The notes below the pieces were generated by a model. That model did not search any database, was not told where the DNA came from, and saw only the letters and a list, made by a program, of their open reading frames with translations. From an uncultured Aquiluna sp. (GTDB lineage Bacteria > Actinomycetota > Actinomycetes > Actinomycetales > Microbacteriaceae), in NCBI GenBank assembly GCA_905182225.1, contig CAJJAJ010000029.1, positions 1-64,000 of the forward strand: DNA of 64,000 nt, in the 5' to 3' direction. Every line of letters starts with the position of its first letter. Position 1 is the stretch's first letter. A program made the translations under genes and the position numbers. Positions 43,844-52,267 of the stretch are shown here, piece after piece.

Positions 43844-45935
43844 TTTTGACTGCCGATTCTGTTTTGTCTTCAAGAGCCTCTAGCTGAACAACCTTGCGCT
43901 TAGGAACTACAATCGGGCCCTTGTTGGTTCCGGTGCGCTTGGTTGAGGATCGCCATGCGGTTCTTGCCGGAACCTTCTTCACAGCCTTGAAAATCTTTGC
44001 TATCTCGTCTTGATTTAGGGTCTCCTGCTCAAGCAATGATTTAGCCAGCTTGTCCAGAACAGCTCTGTTCGTCGTTATGGCTTTATAGGCCTCATCTTGA
44101 GCTCGATCCAGAATTGCGCTTACTTCCGCGTCCACCTGCTGAGCCATCTCGTTTGAATAGTGCGCGTGAGTCGCGAGTTCGCGGCCCAAAAACGGCTCGT
44201 TGTTTCCGCTGCCAAGAGAGATGGCACCAATCTTTTGACTCATGCCGTACTTGGTAACCATCTGGCGGGCGATGCTCGTTGCCTTCTCAAAGTCATTAGA
44301 GGCTCCGGTAGTCGGATCCTTGAACACAACTTCTTCTGCGATACGGCCTCCCATTGCGTAGGCAATCTGATCCAGAAGCTGGTTGCGGCTGATTGAATAA
44401 CGATCTTCCATGGGCATAACCATGGTGTATCCAAGAGCTCGCCCTCTTGGCAAAATAGTGACCTTGGTAACCGGATCCGAGTAGTTTCCTGCGCCGGCAA
44501 CAAGTGCGTGACCAGCTTCGTGATATGCCGTCACCAGACGCTCTTGATCTTTCATGATCGAGGACTTCTTCTGAGGTCCACCGATCACGCGGTCAATAGC
44601 CTCATCGATAATCTCGTCGGTTATTTCGGTGCGGTTGAGTCTCGCGGCCAGGAGTGCAGATTCGTTCAGCACGTTTGCAAGATCAGCACCGGTGAAGCCA
44701 GGTGTGCGTCTTGCAATCAGGCTCAAATCCACGCCTTCGGCAATTGGCTTGGACTTTGAGTGAACCTTCAGAATCTTTGCGCGACCCTTTAGATCAGGAG
44801 CAGTCACGCCAACTTGGCGGTCGAATCTGCCCGGGCGCAACAGCGCCGGATCCAAAACATCCGGTCGGTTTGTTGCAGCAATCAAAATGACGCTGGCGCT
44901 GGTGTCAAAGCCATCCATCTCGACCAGCAACTGGTTTAGGGTCTGCTCACGCTCATCGTTGCCGCCGCCAATTCCAGTTCCGCGGTGACGGCCAACTGCG
45001 TCGATCTCATCGATGAAAATAATTGCGGGGGCAGCTTGCTTGGCCTGCTCGAACAAGTCTCTGACTCGAGAAGCTCCAACTCCCACGAACATCTCTACGA
45101 AATCAGAACCTGAAATCGAGAAAAAAGGAACTCCGGCTTCGCCTGCAACTGCCTTCGCGATCAGAGTCTTTCCGGTTCCCGGAGGGCCATAAAGCAGCAC
45201 GCCTCGAGGAATCTTTGCGCCCATGTCCAAAAACTTCTTTGGGTTCTTTAGGAAATCTTTCAACTCTGTGAGCTCTTCAATGGCTTCTTCGATCCCCGCG
45301 ACATCATCGAAGGTGACGTCGGAAGTCTCCTTTGTGACCATCTTCGCCTTGGATTTACCAAACTGCATGACCCCTCGGCCACCGCCAGACATAGAGCTCA
45401 TCAAGAACCAAAACAGTGCTCCAATGATGATGAATGGGAGCAACGAGCCCAGAATTGCTAGGTACCAAGGGGTAGAAGGAACTTCGTCTGTCCAGCCCTC
45501 TGAAATTTGAGAGTCAGCAACAATTTCAGCAACGGTTATAGCTCGACCTGACACAAAGTAGAACTGAACGCTCTTGCCGAACTCGGCATCTGGGTTCCTA
45601 AGCTCTACGTCGACTCGCTGGTTGCCATCAAAGATGGTGACCTTTTCAGCGTCACCAGATTTAATCATCTCCAGGCCAACTTGAGTGTCGACCTTGGTGA
45701 ACTGCTGGGCGCCGATAAGGCTTGTTCCGATCAGAAGAACCGACAACGCGAGCGCTATCCAAAGCCACGGACCACGCAAAAACTTCTTGAAAGTCATGGG
45801 TGTCTTTGCCTTGCTCTTGTCTTTAGGGGCCATGTCCCTCGAAGAGGCTTCGTCTTTTTTGGCTGTTTCTTTTTTGGTCAAGTCTTTCTTGGGTGCGGTG
45901 TCTTTTTTAGTTGCCATGTCTTTATTCGATGCCAT
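43833..45935 (-). CDS. ftsH: ATP-dependent zinc metalloprotease FtsH, with Lys-rich N-terminal extension
   Basis: FtsH is a membrane AAA+ protease of quality control. The 700-aa protein has two membrane helices (about 60-80 and 160-180), Walker [30 protein letters not shown] and the zinc motif HEAGH. An unusual charged repeat of about 50 residues (TKKD, PKKD, TKKE, AKKD) precedes the first helix; most FtsH proteins begin there directly. ATG 45935 is 4 bases after the hpt stop, with TACTCT (45943-45948) 7 bases upstream. A start at the internal Met at 45917, or later, is possible. Confidence 0.94.
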   Translation of the reverse strand: MASNKDMATKKDTAPKKDLTKKETAKKDEASSRDMAPKDKSKAKTPMTFKKFLRGPWLWIALALSVLLIGTSLIGAQQFTKVDTQVGLEMIKSGDAEKVTIFDGNQRVDVELRNPDAEFGKSVQFYFVSGRAITVAEIVADSQISEGWTDEVPSTPWYLAILGSLLPFIIIGALFWFLMSSMSGGGRGVMQFGKSKAKMVTKETSDVTFDDVAGIEEAIEELTELKDFLKNPKKFLDMGAKIPRGVLLYGPPGTGKTLIAKAVAGEAGVPFFSISGSDFVEMFVGVGASRVRDLFEQAKQAAPAIIFIDEIDAVGRHRGTGIGGGNDEREQTLNQLLVEMDGFDTSASVILIAATNRPDVLDPALLRPGRFDRQVGVTAPDLKGRAKILKVHSKSKPIAEGVDLSLIARRTPGFTGADLANVLNESALLAARLNRTEITDEIIDEAIDRVIGGPQKKSSIMKDQERLVTAYHEAGHALVAGAGNYSDPVTKVTILPRGRALGYTMVMPMEDRYSISRNQLLDQIAYAMGGRIAEEVVFKDPTTGASNDFEKATSIARQMVTKYGMSQKIGAISLGSGNNEPFLGRELATHAHYSNEMAQQVDAEVSAILDRAQDEAYKAITTNRAVLDKLAKSLLEQETLNQDEIAKIFKAVKKVPARTAWRSSTKRTGTNKGPIVVPKRKVVQLEALEDKTESAVKNAD

Positions 45936-45939
45936 TCGT

Positions 45940-46485
45940 TTAAGAGTAGACCGCAGGTGACAGCACGCCAACTCCGTCTAATGATCGGTAACGCTCGTTG
46001 TAGTCGAGTCCGTAACCAACTACGAACTCATTGGGGATATCAAACCCCACCCACCTGACATTTATCTGAACCTTTGCAGCGTCTGGCTTGCGAAGCAAAG
46101 TGACCACCTCAACCGAGGCTGCACCTCGGTTGGCAAGGTTGGTGGTTAGCCAAGAAAGAGTCAGACCAGAATCGATGATGTCTTCCACGATCAACACGTG
46201 TCGGTCGGTAACGTCAGTGTCAAGATCCTTGAGGATTCTTACTACCCCTGAAGAAGTGGTTCCGGAACCGTAGGAAGAAACTGCCATCCAGTCTTGGGAG
46301 GTTGAAAGCTGCATTGCCCTGGAAAGGTCTGCCACGAATGGCACGGCACCCTTTAGCACTCCAACTAGAAGTGGGTCCTTGTCTTGGTAATAAGCATCAA
46401 TCTGTCCAGCAAGCTCTAAAATCTTCTCGGCAATTTGGTCTGCAGTGACTAGCACCGTCGTAATGTCTGGGTGATTTAGGTGCAA
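45940..46485 (-). CDS. hpt: Hypoxanthine phosphoribosyltransferase
   Basis: Hpt salvages hypoxanthine and guanine to nucleotides. The 181-aa protein has [29 protein letters not shown] and the PRPP loop [20 protein letters not shown] 46485, with GGGAG 7 bases upstream, fits the family N-terminus better than the frame start at 46530 that overlaps tilS. Confidence 0.94.
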   Translation of the reverse strand: MHLNHPDITTVLVTADQIAEKILELAGQIDAYYQDKDPLLVGVLKGAVPFVADLSRAMQLSTSQDWMAVSSYGSGTTSSGVVRILKDLDTDVTDRHVLIVEDIIDSGLTLSWLTTNLANRGAASVEVVTLLRKPDAAKVQINVRWVGFDIPNEFVVGYGLDYNERYRSLDGVGVLSPAVYS

Positions 46486-46510
46486 TGCACGGCTCCCGTT
46501 TGATAGATGG

Positions 46511-47509
46511 TTAGACGCTTTTAAAGACAAGCTCTTGGCTTACTCGCTCTACTGTAATGCCAGAAAGAACCAGCTTGTTTTGTCCGTGCCAATTAGTAAT
46601 AAGTTCATCGATTCCGATCACTTGAGATCGAGAAATAGTCTTCGCGCCGGCAGCAATTGCAGTTTCAAACAGCGCCCTTCGGCGAAGCCCGGGCAGCAGT
46701 CCTGCAAGGCTTGCAATCGATAACTTAGTTTCGTTACTCGAACTTGACACGGTTGCCTCTGCAACAAGCTCTTGAGCCACGGAAAGCAGAACATCATCTG
46801 ACTCGCTGGCAAGTTCGGCGGTTCTTGCAAGAGCGCTCGCGAATCCAGGACCAAGCTCGGCTTCAAGTGTGTCAAGTAGCTGTCGAATGCGCACTCGGGT
46901 GAACTTCGGGTCTTTGTTGTGAGGGTCCTGCCAGGCTTCGATATCTTGGTCAATACAGGCCTGCAAAAGAACTTCGCGCTTGATACCAAGCAAGGGCCTG
47001 ACTAGTTTTTTGTTCTCATCAAAATCTTGCATGCCCGCAATTGAGCGCAAGCCCGAGCCGCGCGTGAGTCCCAGCAAAACCGTCTCGGCTTGGTCTTCGA
47101 GGTTGTGGCCCAAGAATATAACTTCGGCGCTAGCTAGCTTTCGAGCACGCTCTAGGGCTTCATATCTGGCAGTTCTGGCGGCGGCTTCCGGGCCATTGCC
47201 GGCTTCGACCACGGTAATAGTTTCGATGACTACTGGATCAGCACCGAGTTCTTCCAGTTTTGCAGCGGTTGACTGAGCGACCTTGGTGGAGGCTTCTTGC
47301 AGACCATGATCAACCACCACTGCCGCTACCCGAAGGCCAAGTTTTGGGCCTTCGAAAATTAGCGCCGCGGCCAACGCCATGGAATCTGGACCACCTGAGC
47401 AGGCCACCAGAACTCTCGAGTTTGGTTCTAGATTTAGGGCCTCAAGGCTGTCCCGCACGGCTCGACGAACATCGGCAACTGCCGGAGTAAGTCGATTTCT
47501 AATAACCAT
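46511..47509 (-). CDS. tilS: tRNA(Ile)-lysidine synthase
   Basis: TilS converts C34 of tRNA-Ile(CAU) to lysidine. The 332-aa protein has the ATP-loop [18 protein letters not shown] and the [19 protein letters not shown] and [17 protein letters not shown] motifs. ATG 47509 is preferred; a TTG at 47518 in frame is the other candidate. It heads the tilS-hpt-ftsH-fol cluster. Confidence 0.95.
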   Translation of the reverse strand: MVIRNRLTPAVADVRRAVRDSLEALNLEPNSRVLVACSGGPDSMALAAALIFEGPKLGLRVAAVVVDHGLQEASTKVAQSTAAKLEELGADPVVIETITVVEAGNGPEAAARTARYEALERARKLASAEVIFLGHNLEDQAETVLLGLTRGSGLRSIAGMQDFDENKKLVRPLLGIKREVLLQACIDQDIEAWQDPHNKDPKFTRVRIRQLLDTLEAELGPGFASALARTAELASESDDVLLSVAQELVAEATVSSSSNETKLSIASLAGLLPGLRRRALFETAIAAGAKTISRSQVIGIDELITNWHGQNKLVLSGITVERVSQELVFKSV

Positions 47510-47556
47510 CGCTCCCAATTCGCTAATCTTTTAGCTAAGCCTATTGAGGAGAAGCC

Positions 47557-48036
47557 TTGTCATACGACGTAGTTATTGAGATTCCACGCGGTTCCAGAAA
47601 CAAATATGAGGTCGACCACGAAACTGGTCGTGTCTATCTCGACCGAGTTTTGTTCACCCCGTTTGTCTATCCGACCGACTATGGCTTCTTTGAAAACACC
47701 CTTGGCGGCGACGGAGACCCTCTAGATGCATTGGTTTTGCTCGAGTTCCCGCTGTTTCCGGGTGTTGGTGTAAAGGTGCGTCCAGTCGCCATGCTGGTCA
47801 TGGAAGATGACGGTGGAGTTGACGAGAAGGTTCTTTGTGTTCAAGACACCGACCCTCGCTGGCAGCACATCCAAGACCTAAAAGACGTTCCGAAGCAAAC
47901 CCTCGATGAAATCGAGCACTTTTTCACCCGATACAAAGATCTAGAGCCCGGCAAGTGGGTAAAGATTCAAGGCTGGGAAGACAAGGCTGCGACCCAAAAA
48001 GTTATTGATAATGCGTTTGCCAACTTCAAGCATTAG
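47557..48036 (+). CDS. ppa: Inorganic pyrophosphatase
   Basis: The 159-aa soluble enzyme hydrolyses pyrophosphate. It has [17 protein letters not shown], the metal-binding [10 protein letters not shown] and [22 protein letters not shown]. The start is TTG at 47557 with GAGGAG upstream. It is divergent from tilS and overlaps the next gene by 26 bases. Confidence 0.96.
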   Translation: MSYDVVIEIPRGSRNKYEVDHETGRVYLDRVLFTPFVYPTDYGFFENTLGGDGDPLDALVLLEFPLFPGVGVKVRPVAMLVMEDDGGVDEKVLCVQDTDPRWQHIQDLKDVPKQTLDEIEHFFTRYKDLEPGKWVKIQGWEDKAATQKVIDNAFANFKH

Positions 48037-49780
48037 AAAACTCAAGCGTCTTGCAGCCGCCACGCTGGCGATCTGGCTGCTGCCACTTGGTGCCCATGCG
48101 TCAGTGGAAGATTTCCACTTCGACTCGTTTCAAGCCGAGTACCGGATAACGATCGATCGTGATGGACTGGCAACGCTAAATGTCCAGGAAACACTGGTGC
48201 CGGTGTTCCCTGATTTTGATCAAAATCGGGGTCTGATTCGTTATTTTCCTAGCTGGTACAACAGAATGCCGCTTGAAACAGAAGTACTCTCGCTCACCGA
48301 TGAGAATGGCGTGCCGAGACCTCTAGATGTTTTTTCAGATTCTGGTTATTTGGCAGTTGATTCCGTGGTTCCAGAGGGTCAGTACCTATACGGCCGGCAA
48401 AGTTTTGTACTGAGTTATCGTCAGCAGAACATAATCGGCGACTTCACTGACAGCTCCGGATACCAGGAGTTTTACTGGGACCTGAATGGCACTGGCTGGG
48501 CCCAGCGGTTCGACGTCGTTGGCGCTCAAGTTGTGTTGGAGGATAAAGCGGCTTCTGGCCTAGTGCCGGAGGCATCCGCATGCTATTTCGGTGGCGAAGG
48601 TGACACCAACCGATGCGAGCTCACTTTCACTGCTACTGGCAATTCGACTGTAGTGTCAGTTGAACAAAATAATCTTCAGCCAAATCAAACTGTGACGGTT
48701 GCTCTGGCTTTCGAGCCAGGTACCTTCACCGTGCTGACGAGGAACGCAAGCGATTACCTGCTGAACTGGTTACTGCTTCCACTGCTCGTTGCTTTAGTAG
48801 CCGTCGTCGCCCTGGCGCTTCGGTACAACCTGAAAGTTCTGTCCGGAGCACCCGGCCGCAAGGTGATTCTGACGGAATATTTGCCCCCTAAGACCGTCAG
48901 CCTGGAGCATGCCGCTCAGCTACTGAGCACTCCCGCTGCCTTGCCAGTTGCCGTACTTCTCGAGCTCGCAGTGGCCGGGAAAATCAAAATAACTGAAGGA
49001 ACTAAGTCCAAGTGGGGTAAATCCAAGTGGGCCATTATTTTAGTTTCTGAGGATTTGAGTGAGCAAAGCCAAGAAGTTTTGAAGGTGCTATTCGGGGACT
49101 TGCCGAGGGTTGGCGTGACAACCCTGATGCCAAAAAATGACAGCCATCTAAACAAGCGATTGACCGCTTTCTTAGGCAGCTCAAAAGCGGCGGCTCGTGA
49201 GCGCTTTTATGTCAAGACCTCAATCACCCCAAGAGTGTTTTTCACCCTGGCCGCACTTGTGTTGGGGGCCGCTGGCCTAACGCTTGCATTGATCTCGATC
49301 GCCAATAGGTATGGAAATGGCTTAGTGGTTACTGCCGTTGTCTTATTTTGCGTGTTGGGCCTTCTGGGTGCTGTTCTGGTATCGCGCTCGCCCTTGAACT
49401 CAGATGGCGCCGAAGCCCGAGATCATCTGAAGGGCCTGAAGGTATACATGAAGCTCGCCGAACAACACCGACTCGAATTCTTACAGTCTCCAACCGGAGC
49501 GCTAGTTGGTAAGGGCGGTTACCTCAAGCTCCACGAAAAACTTCTACCCTGGGCGATTGTGCTTGGGCTTGGCAAAACTTGGATGAAAGAGCTCAGCACT
49601 CTCTATGGAGGCCAAAACCCAGCATGGCTGGCGAGCAATAACCACTCGAACTTTTACGGCGCCATGAATTCGTTATCATCTGCCACGAGCGCATCCTTTG
49701 GGTCCAGCACTTCCGGCGGGGCTGGCGGTGCGGGCGGCGCGGGCGGTGGCGGTGGAGGTGGAGGTGGCGGAGGTCGCTAA
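48011..49780 (+). CDS. DUF2207 membrane protein with glycine-rich C-terminus
   Basis: The 589-aa protein begins with a signal peptide ([17 protein letters not shown]), an extracytoplasmic domain of the DUF2207 type ([28 protein letters not shown]), a helix near 245, a cytoplasmic winged-helix-like region and further helices near 410-455. It ends in a Ser- and Gly-rich tail with about 20 glycines in the last 25 residues. Function is unknown. ATG 48011 lies inside ppa. Confidence 0.8.
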   Translation: MRLPTSSIRKLKRLAAATLAIWLLPLGAHASVEDFHFDSFQAEYRITIDRDGLATLNVQETLVPVFPDFDQNRGLIRYFPSWYNRMPLETEVLSLTDENGVPRPLDVFSDSGYLAVDSVVPEGQYLYGRQSFVLSYRQQNIIGDFTDSSGYQEFYWDLNGTGWAQRFDVVGAQVVLEDKAASGLVPEASACYFGGEGDTNRCELTFTATGNSTVVSVEQNNLQPNQTVTVALAFEPGTFTVLTRNASDYLLNWLLLPLLVALVAVVALALRYNLKVLSGAPGRKVILTEYLPPKTVSLEHAAQLLSTPAALPVAVLLELAVAGKIKITEGTKSKWGKSKWAIILVSEDLSEQSQEVLKVLFGDLPRVGVTTLMPKNDSHLNKRLTAFLGSSKAAARERFYVKTSITPRVFFTLAALVLGAAGLTLALISIANRYGNGLVVTAVVLFCVLGLLGAVLVSRSPLNSDGAEARDHLKGLKVYMKLAEQHRLEFLQSPTGALVGKGGYLKLHEKLLPWAIVLGLGKTWMKELSTLYGGQNPAWLASNNHSNFYGAMNSLSSATSASFGSSTSGGAGGAGGAGGGGGGGGGGGR

Positions 49781-50976
49781 GCAGTTGGCCTTCCGGCATA
49801 TGGCCAAATTTCACCGTAGCGAACCGGAACAATTCTCACGGTTCTAGCTGGGTTTGGAGCTTCCAGCATCATGCCATCACCCAGGTAGATAGCCACGTGG
49901 TACTTGTCGCCGGAAAATGCAGTTTCCTTGCTCCACCAAATTAGATCTCCGCGCTGGACGTCCTGAAACGGAACCAGCCTCTTCGCACGTGCCAACACGT
50001 TGTATTGAGCGGTGGCTGAGTGCCAGCCGATATAAACGCCGGCTGCCGAATAAGCCTTCATCGTGATTCCGGAGCAGTCCCACACATTCGGACCAGAGCC
50101 TCCAAGGACGTATCTTTCACCTAGCTGTTCTTTGGCGAAGGAAATTGCGGTTTCAACCTTTGACCAATCTGGCTCAGCGACGCTGTAAAGCTCTGGGGCA
50201 GTTGGTGCGGACTTCACTAGGTTTTGCCTGCGCTCGGCCTCCAGGCCCTCGATGCGCTGGCGCTCAACATCGTCTGCGGTGTCTTTCAGGGTCGCTAGCT
50301 GGCGCATCATGTTGGCTCGCTCGCGCTCAGATTCTTTCACCTTGGCGATCACTGCGTCTGCCGCCGCTTTGGCTTCAGCAAATATCTTTTCGGCTTCGGC
50401 TTCGAAGCCCTGTAGTTCGTCCTTCGCGCTGGATAGCTCCTCAGCCAATGACTTGGCTTGAGTCTGCTTATCGATTGCTGCCTCGTAGATTGCGCCGGTC
50501 CGCTGAGCAAGCATGTCTTGCATTGTCAGCTGATAAAGCAAATCTTCTGCGTTGCCCGGATTGAAAAATAACTCCAGAGAAGTGTTTCCACTTGCTTGAT
50601 CGCGATACATCTTGCCGACTATTTGCGCCAGTTGAATCTTCGCTTCTTCGGCTTCTGTTGCTGCCAGCTCAACCTTGGACTGCAGTCCGTCAACCTTGGC
50701 TGACATTTGCGCGACTGCTTCCACCGCCTGGTTGTACTCCTCGTTTTTTTGAAGAGCGATTACTTCTAGAGCGTCTGCCTCAATCCGAATGGTTTCCAGA
50801 ATGACCTCGATGCGCTCGACCATTTTTTGTTTTTCTTGGACGTTAGCTTTTGCTGCTGCAACCTCGGCGGCAGTGGGATAGCTGGGCACAGCGTAGGCGG
50901 GCGCCAGCAGGACGCTGGTGAGCAAAATGCCCACTCCAGCAAGAGCTGCGACTACTTGTTTACGACCTAATTTCAA
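49777..50976 (-). CDS. NlpC/P60 peptidoglycan endopeptidase, RipA-like
   Basis: The 399-aa secreted protein has a signal peptide (KQVVAALAGVGILLTSVLLAPAYA), a long coiled coil (about 35-240) and a C-terminal NlpC/P60 domain with catalytic Cys in VWDCSGITMKAY and His in YHVAIYLGDGMMLEA. It probably cleaves stem peptides during cell separation, as RipA does. TTG 50976 with CGGAGGA 6 bases upstream is the likely start. The 3' end overlaps DUF2207 by 4 bases. Confidence 0.9.
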   Translation of the reverse strand: MKLGRKQVVAALAGVGILLTSVLLAPAYAVPSYPTAAEVAAAKANVQEKQKMVERIEVILETIRIEADALEVIALQKNEEYNQAVEAVAQMSAKVDGLQSKVELAATEAEEAKIQLAQIVGKMYRDQASGNTSLELFFNPGNAEDLLYQLTMQDMLAQRTGAIYEAAIDKQTQAKSLAEELSSAKDELQGFEAEAEKIFAEAKAAADAVIAKVKESERERANMMRQLATLKDTADDVERQRIEGLEAERRQNLVKSAPTAPELYSVAEPDWSKVETAISFAKEQLGERYVLGGSGPNVWDCSGITMKAYSAAGVYIGWHSATAQYNVLARAKRLVPFQDVQRGDLIWWSKETAFSGDKYHVAIYLGDGMMLEAPNPARTVRIVPVRYGEIWPYAGRPTA

Positions 50977-51083
50977 GATTCCTCCGGGCAATTAGGGTAA
51001 CTGAAAGGCTCAACTAATGACTGAAGGTTTTCTGTGTGTTGCCAACTGGCTATTTGACCAGTAATGTTTACCTCGGTGCTTTT

Positions 51084-51098
51084 GAAGTTGCCAACTTC
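51084..51098 (+). promoter_or_regulatory. Hairpin or palindrome just before tRNA-Glu
   Basis: GAAGTTGCCAACTTC is a perfect 7+1+7 inverted repeat ending 2 bases before the tRNA. As RNA it gives a 6-bp stem with a 3-nt loop. Its core GTTGCCAACT recurs at 51038-51047, so a DNA operator is also possible. A weak -35 (TTGACC at 51054-51059) lies upstream, which would put the start site inside the repeat. Confidence 0.45.
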
Positions 51099-51100
51099 AT

Positions 51101-51176
51101 GGCCCCATCGTTTAGCGGCCTAGGACGCTGCCCTTTCACGGCGGTAGCACGGGTTCGAATCCCGTTGGGGTCACCA
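51101..51176 (+). tRNA. tRNA-Glu (UUC), CCA encoded
   Basis: Acceptor GGCCCCA pairs with TGGGGTC (one G-T pair), anticodon loop CTTTCAC gives TTC, T-loop is TTCGAAT, discriminator A at 51173, followed by encoded CCA. First of a tRNA-Glu/Asp/Phe cluster. Confidence 0.97.
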
Positions 51177-51198
51177 GGCGATGTCATTAGCACCATTT

Positions 51199-51272
51199 GA
51201 CCCTGTAGCGCAGTTGGTTAGCGCGCCGCCCTGTCACGGCGGAGGTCGCGAGTTCAAGTCTCGTCAGGGTCG
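51199..51272 (+). tRNA. tRNA-Asp (GUC)
   Basis: Acceptor GACCCTG pairs with CAGGGTC, anticodon loop CTGTCAC gives GTC, T-loop is TTCAAGT and the discriminator is G. The CCA is not encoded. It lies 22 bases after tRNA-Glu and is probably cotranscribed. Confidence 0.97.
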
Positions 51273-51290
51273 CTTCGCCTAGTGCGAATG

Positions 51291-51307
51291 GTGGGGTATT
51301 ACCCCAC
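51291..51307 (+). promoter_or_regulatory. Perfect hairpin abutting the 5' end of tRNA-Phe
   Basis: GTGGGGT-ATT-ACCCCAC forms a 7-bp stem with a 3-nt loop and ends at the base before the tRNA. It lacks a U-tract, so it is not an ordinary terminator. It parallels the hairpins before tRNA-Glu and tRNA-Tyr. Confidence 0.5.
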
Positions 51308-51380
51308 GGCTCTGTAGCTCAGTTGGTAGAGCGAACGACTGAAAATCGTTAGGTCACCGGATCGACGCCGGTCGGAGCCA
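51308..51380 (+). tRNA. tRNA-Phe (GAA)
   Basis: Acceptor GGCTCTG pairs with CGGAGCC, anticodon loop CTGAAAA gives GAA, discriminator A. The T-loop reads ATCGACG, so position 54 is A in place of the near-universal T. No CCA is encoded. Confidence 0.95.
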
Positions 51381-51399
51381 CATTGGAAGAAGGCGGATA

Positions 51400-52257
51400 G
51401 TGACCATCATTTTTGGCCTACTATCCGCCTTTTCTTATGGCTACGCAGATTTCGTTGGTGCGTTAGCGGCAAAAAGAATTCGTGCTGTTGCTGCAACAAC
51501 CTATTCATTCAGTGTTGGTCTTGTTGTCGCTCTTATTTTGAGCATGTTCGTTGGAGCGGATTATTCTCCCCAAACAATTCAAACGGGAATCTATGCCGGC
51601 GTCTGTTCTGCGGTAGCAATCAGCTGCCTCTATGCAGCACTTGCGCTTGGCCCTATCTCAATCGTTAGTCCTCTAACAGCCGTTGTGTCGGCTGTGATCC
51701 CGGTGGTCTTCGATGTCATAGCTGGGCAAGAACTCTCGAGCTTTGCCGTAACTGCAGTTGTTCTGATTTTGGTGGCAGTGGTTCTGGTCGGGTTTGTTCC
51801 TGGGGACAAAGTCCGCTTGCCATCAATGCCAGCCTTTTTGTATTCCATTGGAGCAGGTCTTGGCTTCTCAGGAATCTTTGTTTTTCTTGACGCCACTGAT
51901 TCTGACTCTGGACTTGCGGCGCTGGTTGTGATGAGGGTTGTTGGACTAATTCTGCTTGTTGGAGGGCTGCTGATTCTGTGGCTAAGGACTCCAAAAAAGG
52001 AGTTCATCGAGAGGCTGACCGACTGGAAACTTGCGGGGCTCGTATTCTTGGCTGGTGTCGGCGATGTGCTGGGAAACGTTACCTTCTTGATTGCGACCAG
52101 GTCCGGTGCTCTAGCCATAGCCGCGGTGCTAACCGCGCTTTACCCAGTTGGAACGATATTGTTAGCCAGAGTCTTTCTGAAAGAGCGCATTGCGGTTTCG
52201 CAAGGTGCTGGAATTGCCTTAGCCCTCGGAGCTTGTGCTCTGTTGGCGGTTGGCTAA
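51400..52257 (+). CDS. EamA/DMT-family transporter
   Basis: The 285-aa protein has ten hydrophobic helices arranged as two EamA repeats, with LYAALALGPISIVSPLTAVVSAVIPV in the first and ALTALYPVGTILLARVFLKERI in the second, both typical. Substrate is unknown. The GTG start has GAAGAAGG upstream and lies 20 bases after tRNA-Phe. Confidence 0.85.
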   Translation: MTIIFGLLSAFSYGYADFVGALAAKRIRAVAATTYSFSVGLVVALILSMFVGADYSPQTIQTGIYAGVCSAVAISCLYAALALGPISIVSPLTAVVSAVIPVVFDVIAGQELSSFAVTAVVLILVAVVLVGFVPGDKVRLPSMPAFLYSIGAGLGFSGIFVFLDATDSDSGLAALVVMRVVGLILLVGGLLILWLRTPKKEFIERLTDWKLAGLVFLAGVGDVLGNVTFLIATRSGALAIAAVLTALYPVGTILLARVFLKERIAVSQGAGIALALGACALLAVG

Positions 52258-52267
52258 TTAGATAGAA

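Noticed and set aside
49722-49779. GGN tandem repeat as a CRISPR or minisatellite
   Set aside because: It is in frame with DUF2207 and encodes its glycine tail; there are no spacers.
51045-51062. Inverted repeat ACTGG(8 nt)CCAGT as an operator
   Set aside because: Five-base arms with an 8-base spacer occur often by chance and match no regulator I know.
50977-51100. A c-di-AMP (ydaO) riboswitch before the NlpC/P60 gene
   Set aside because: The gap is 124 bases and I see none of the conserved core; only short repeats are present.
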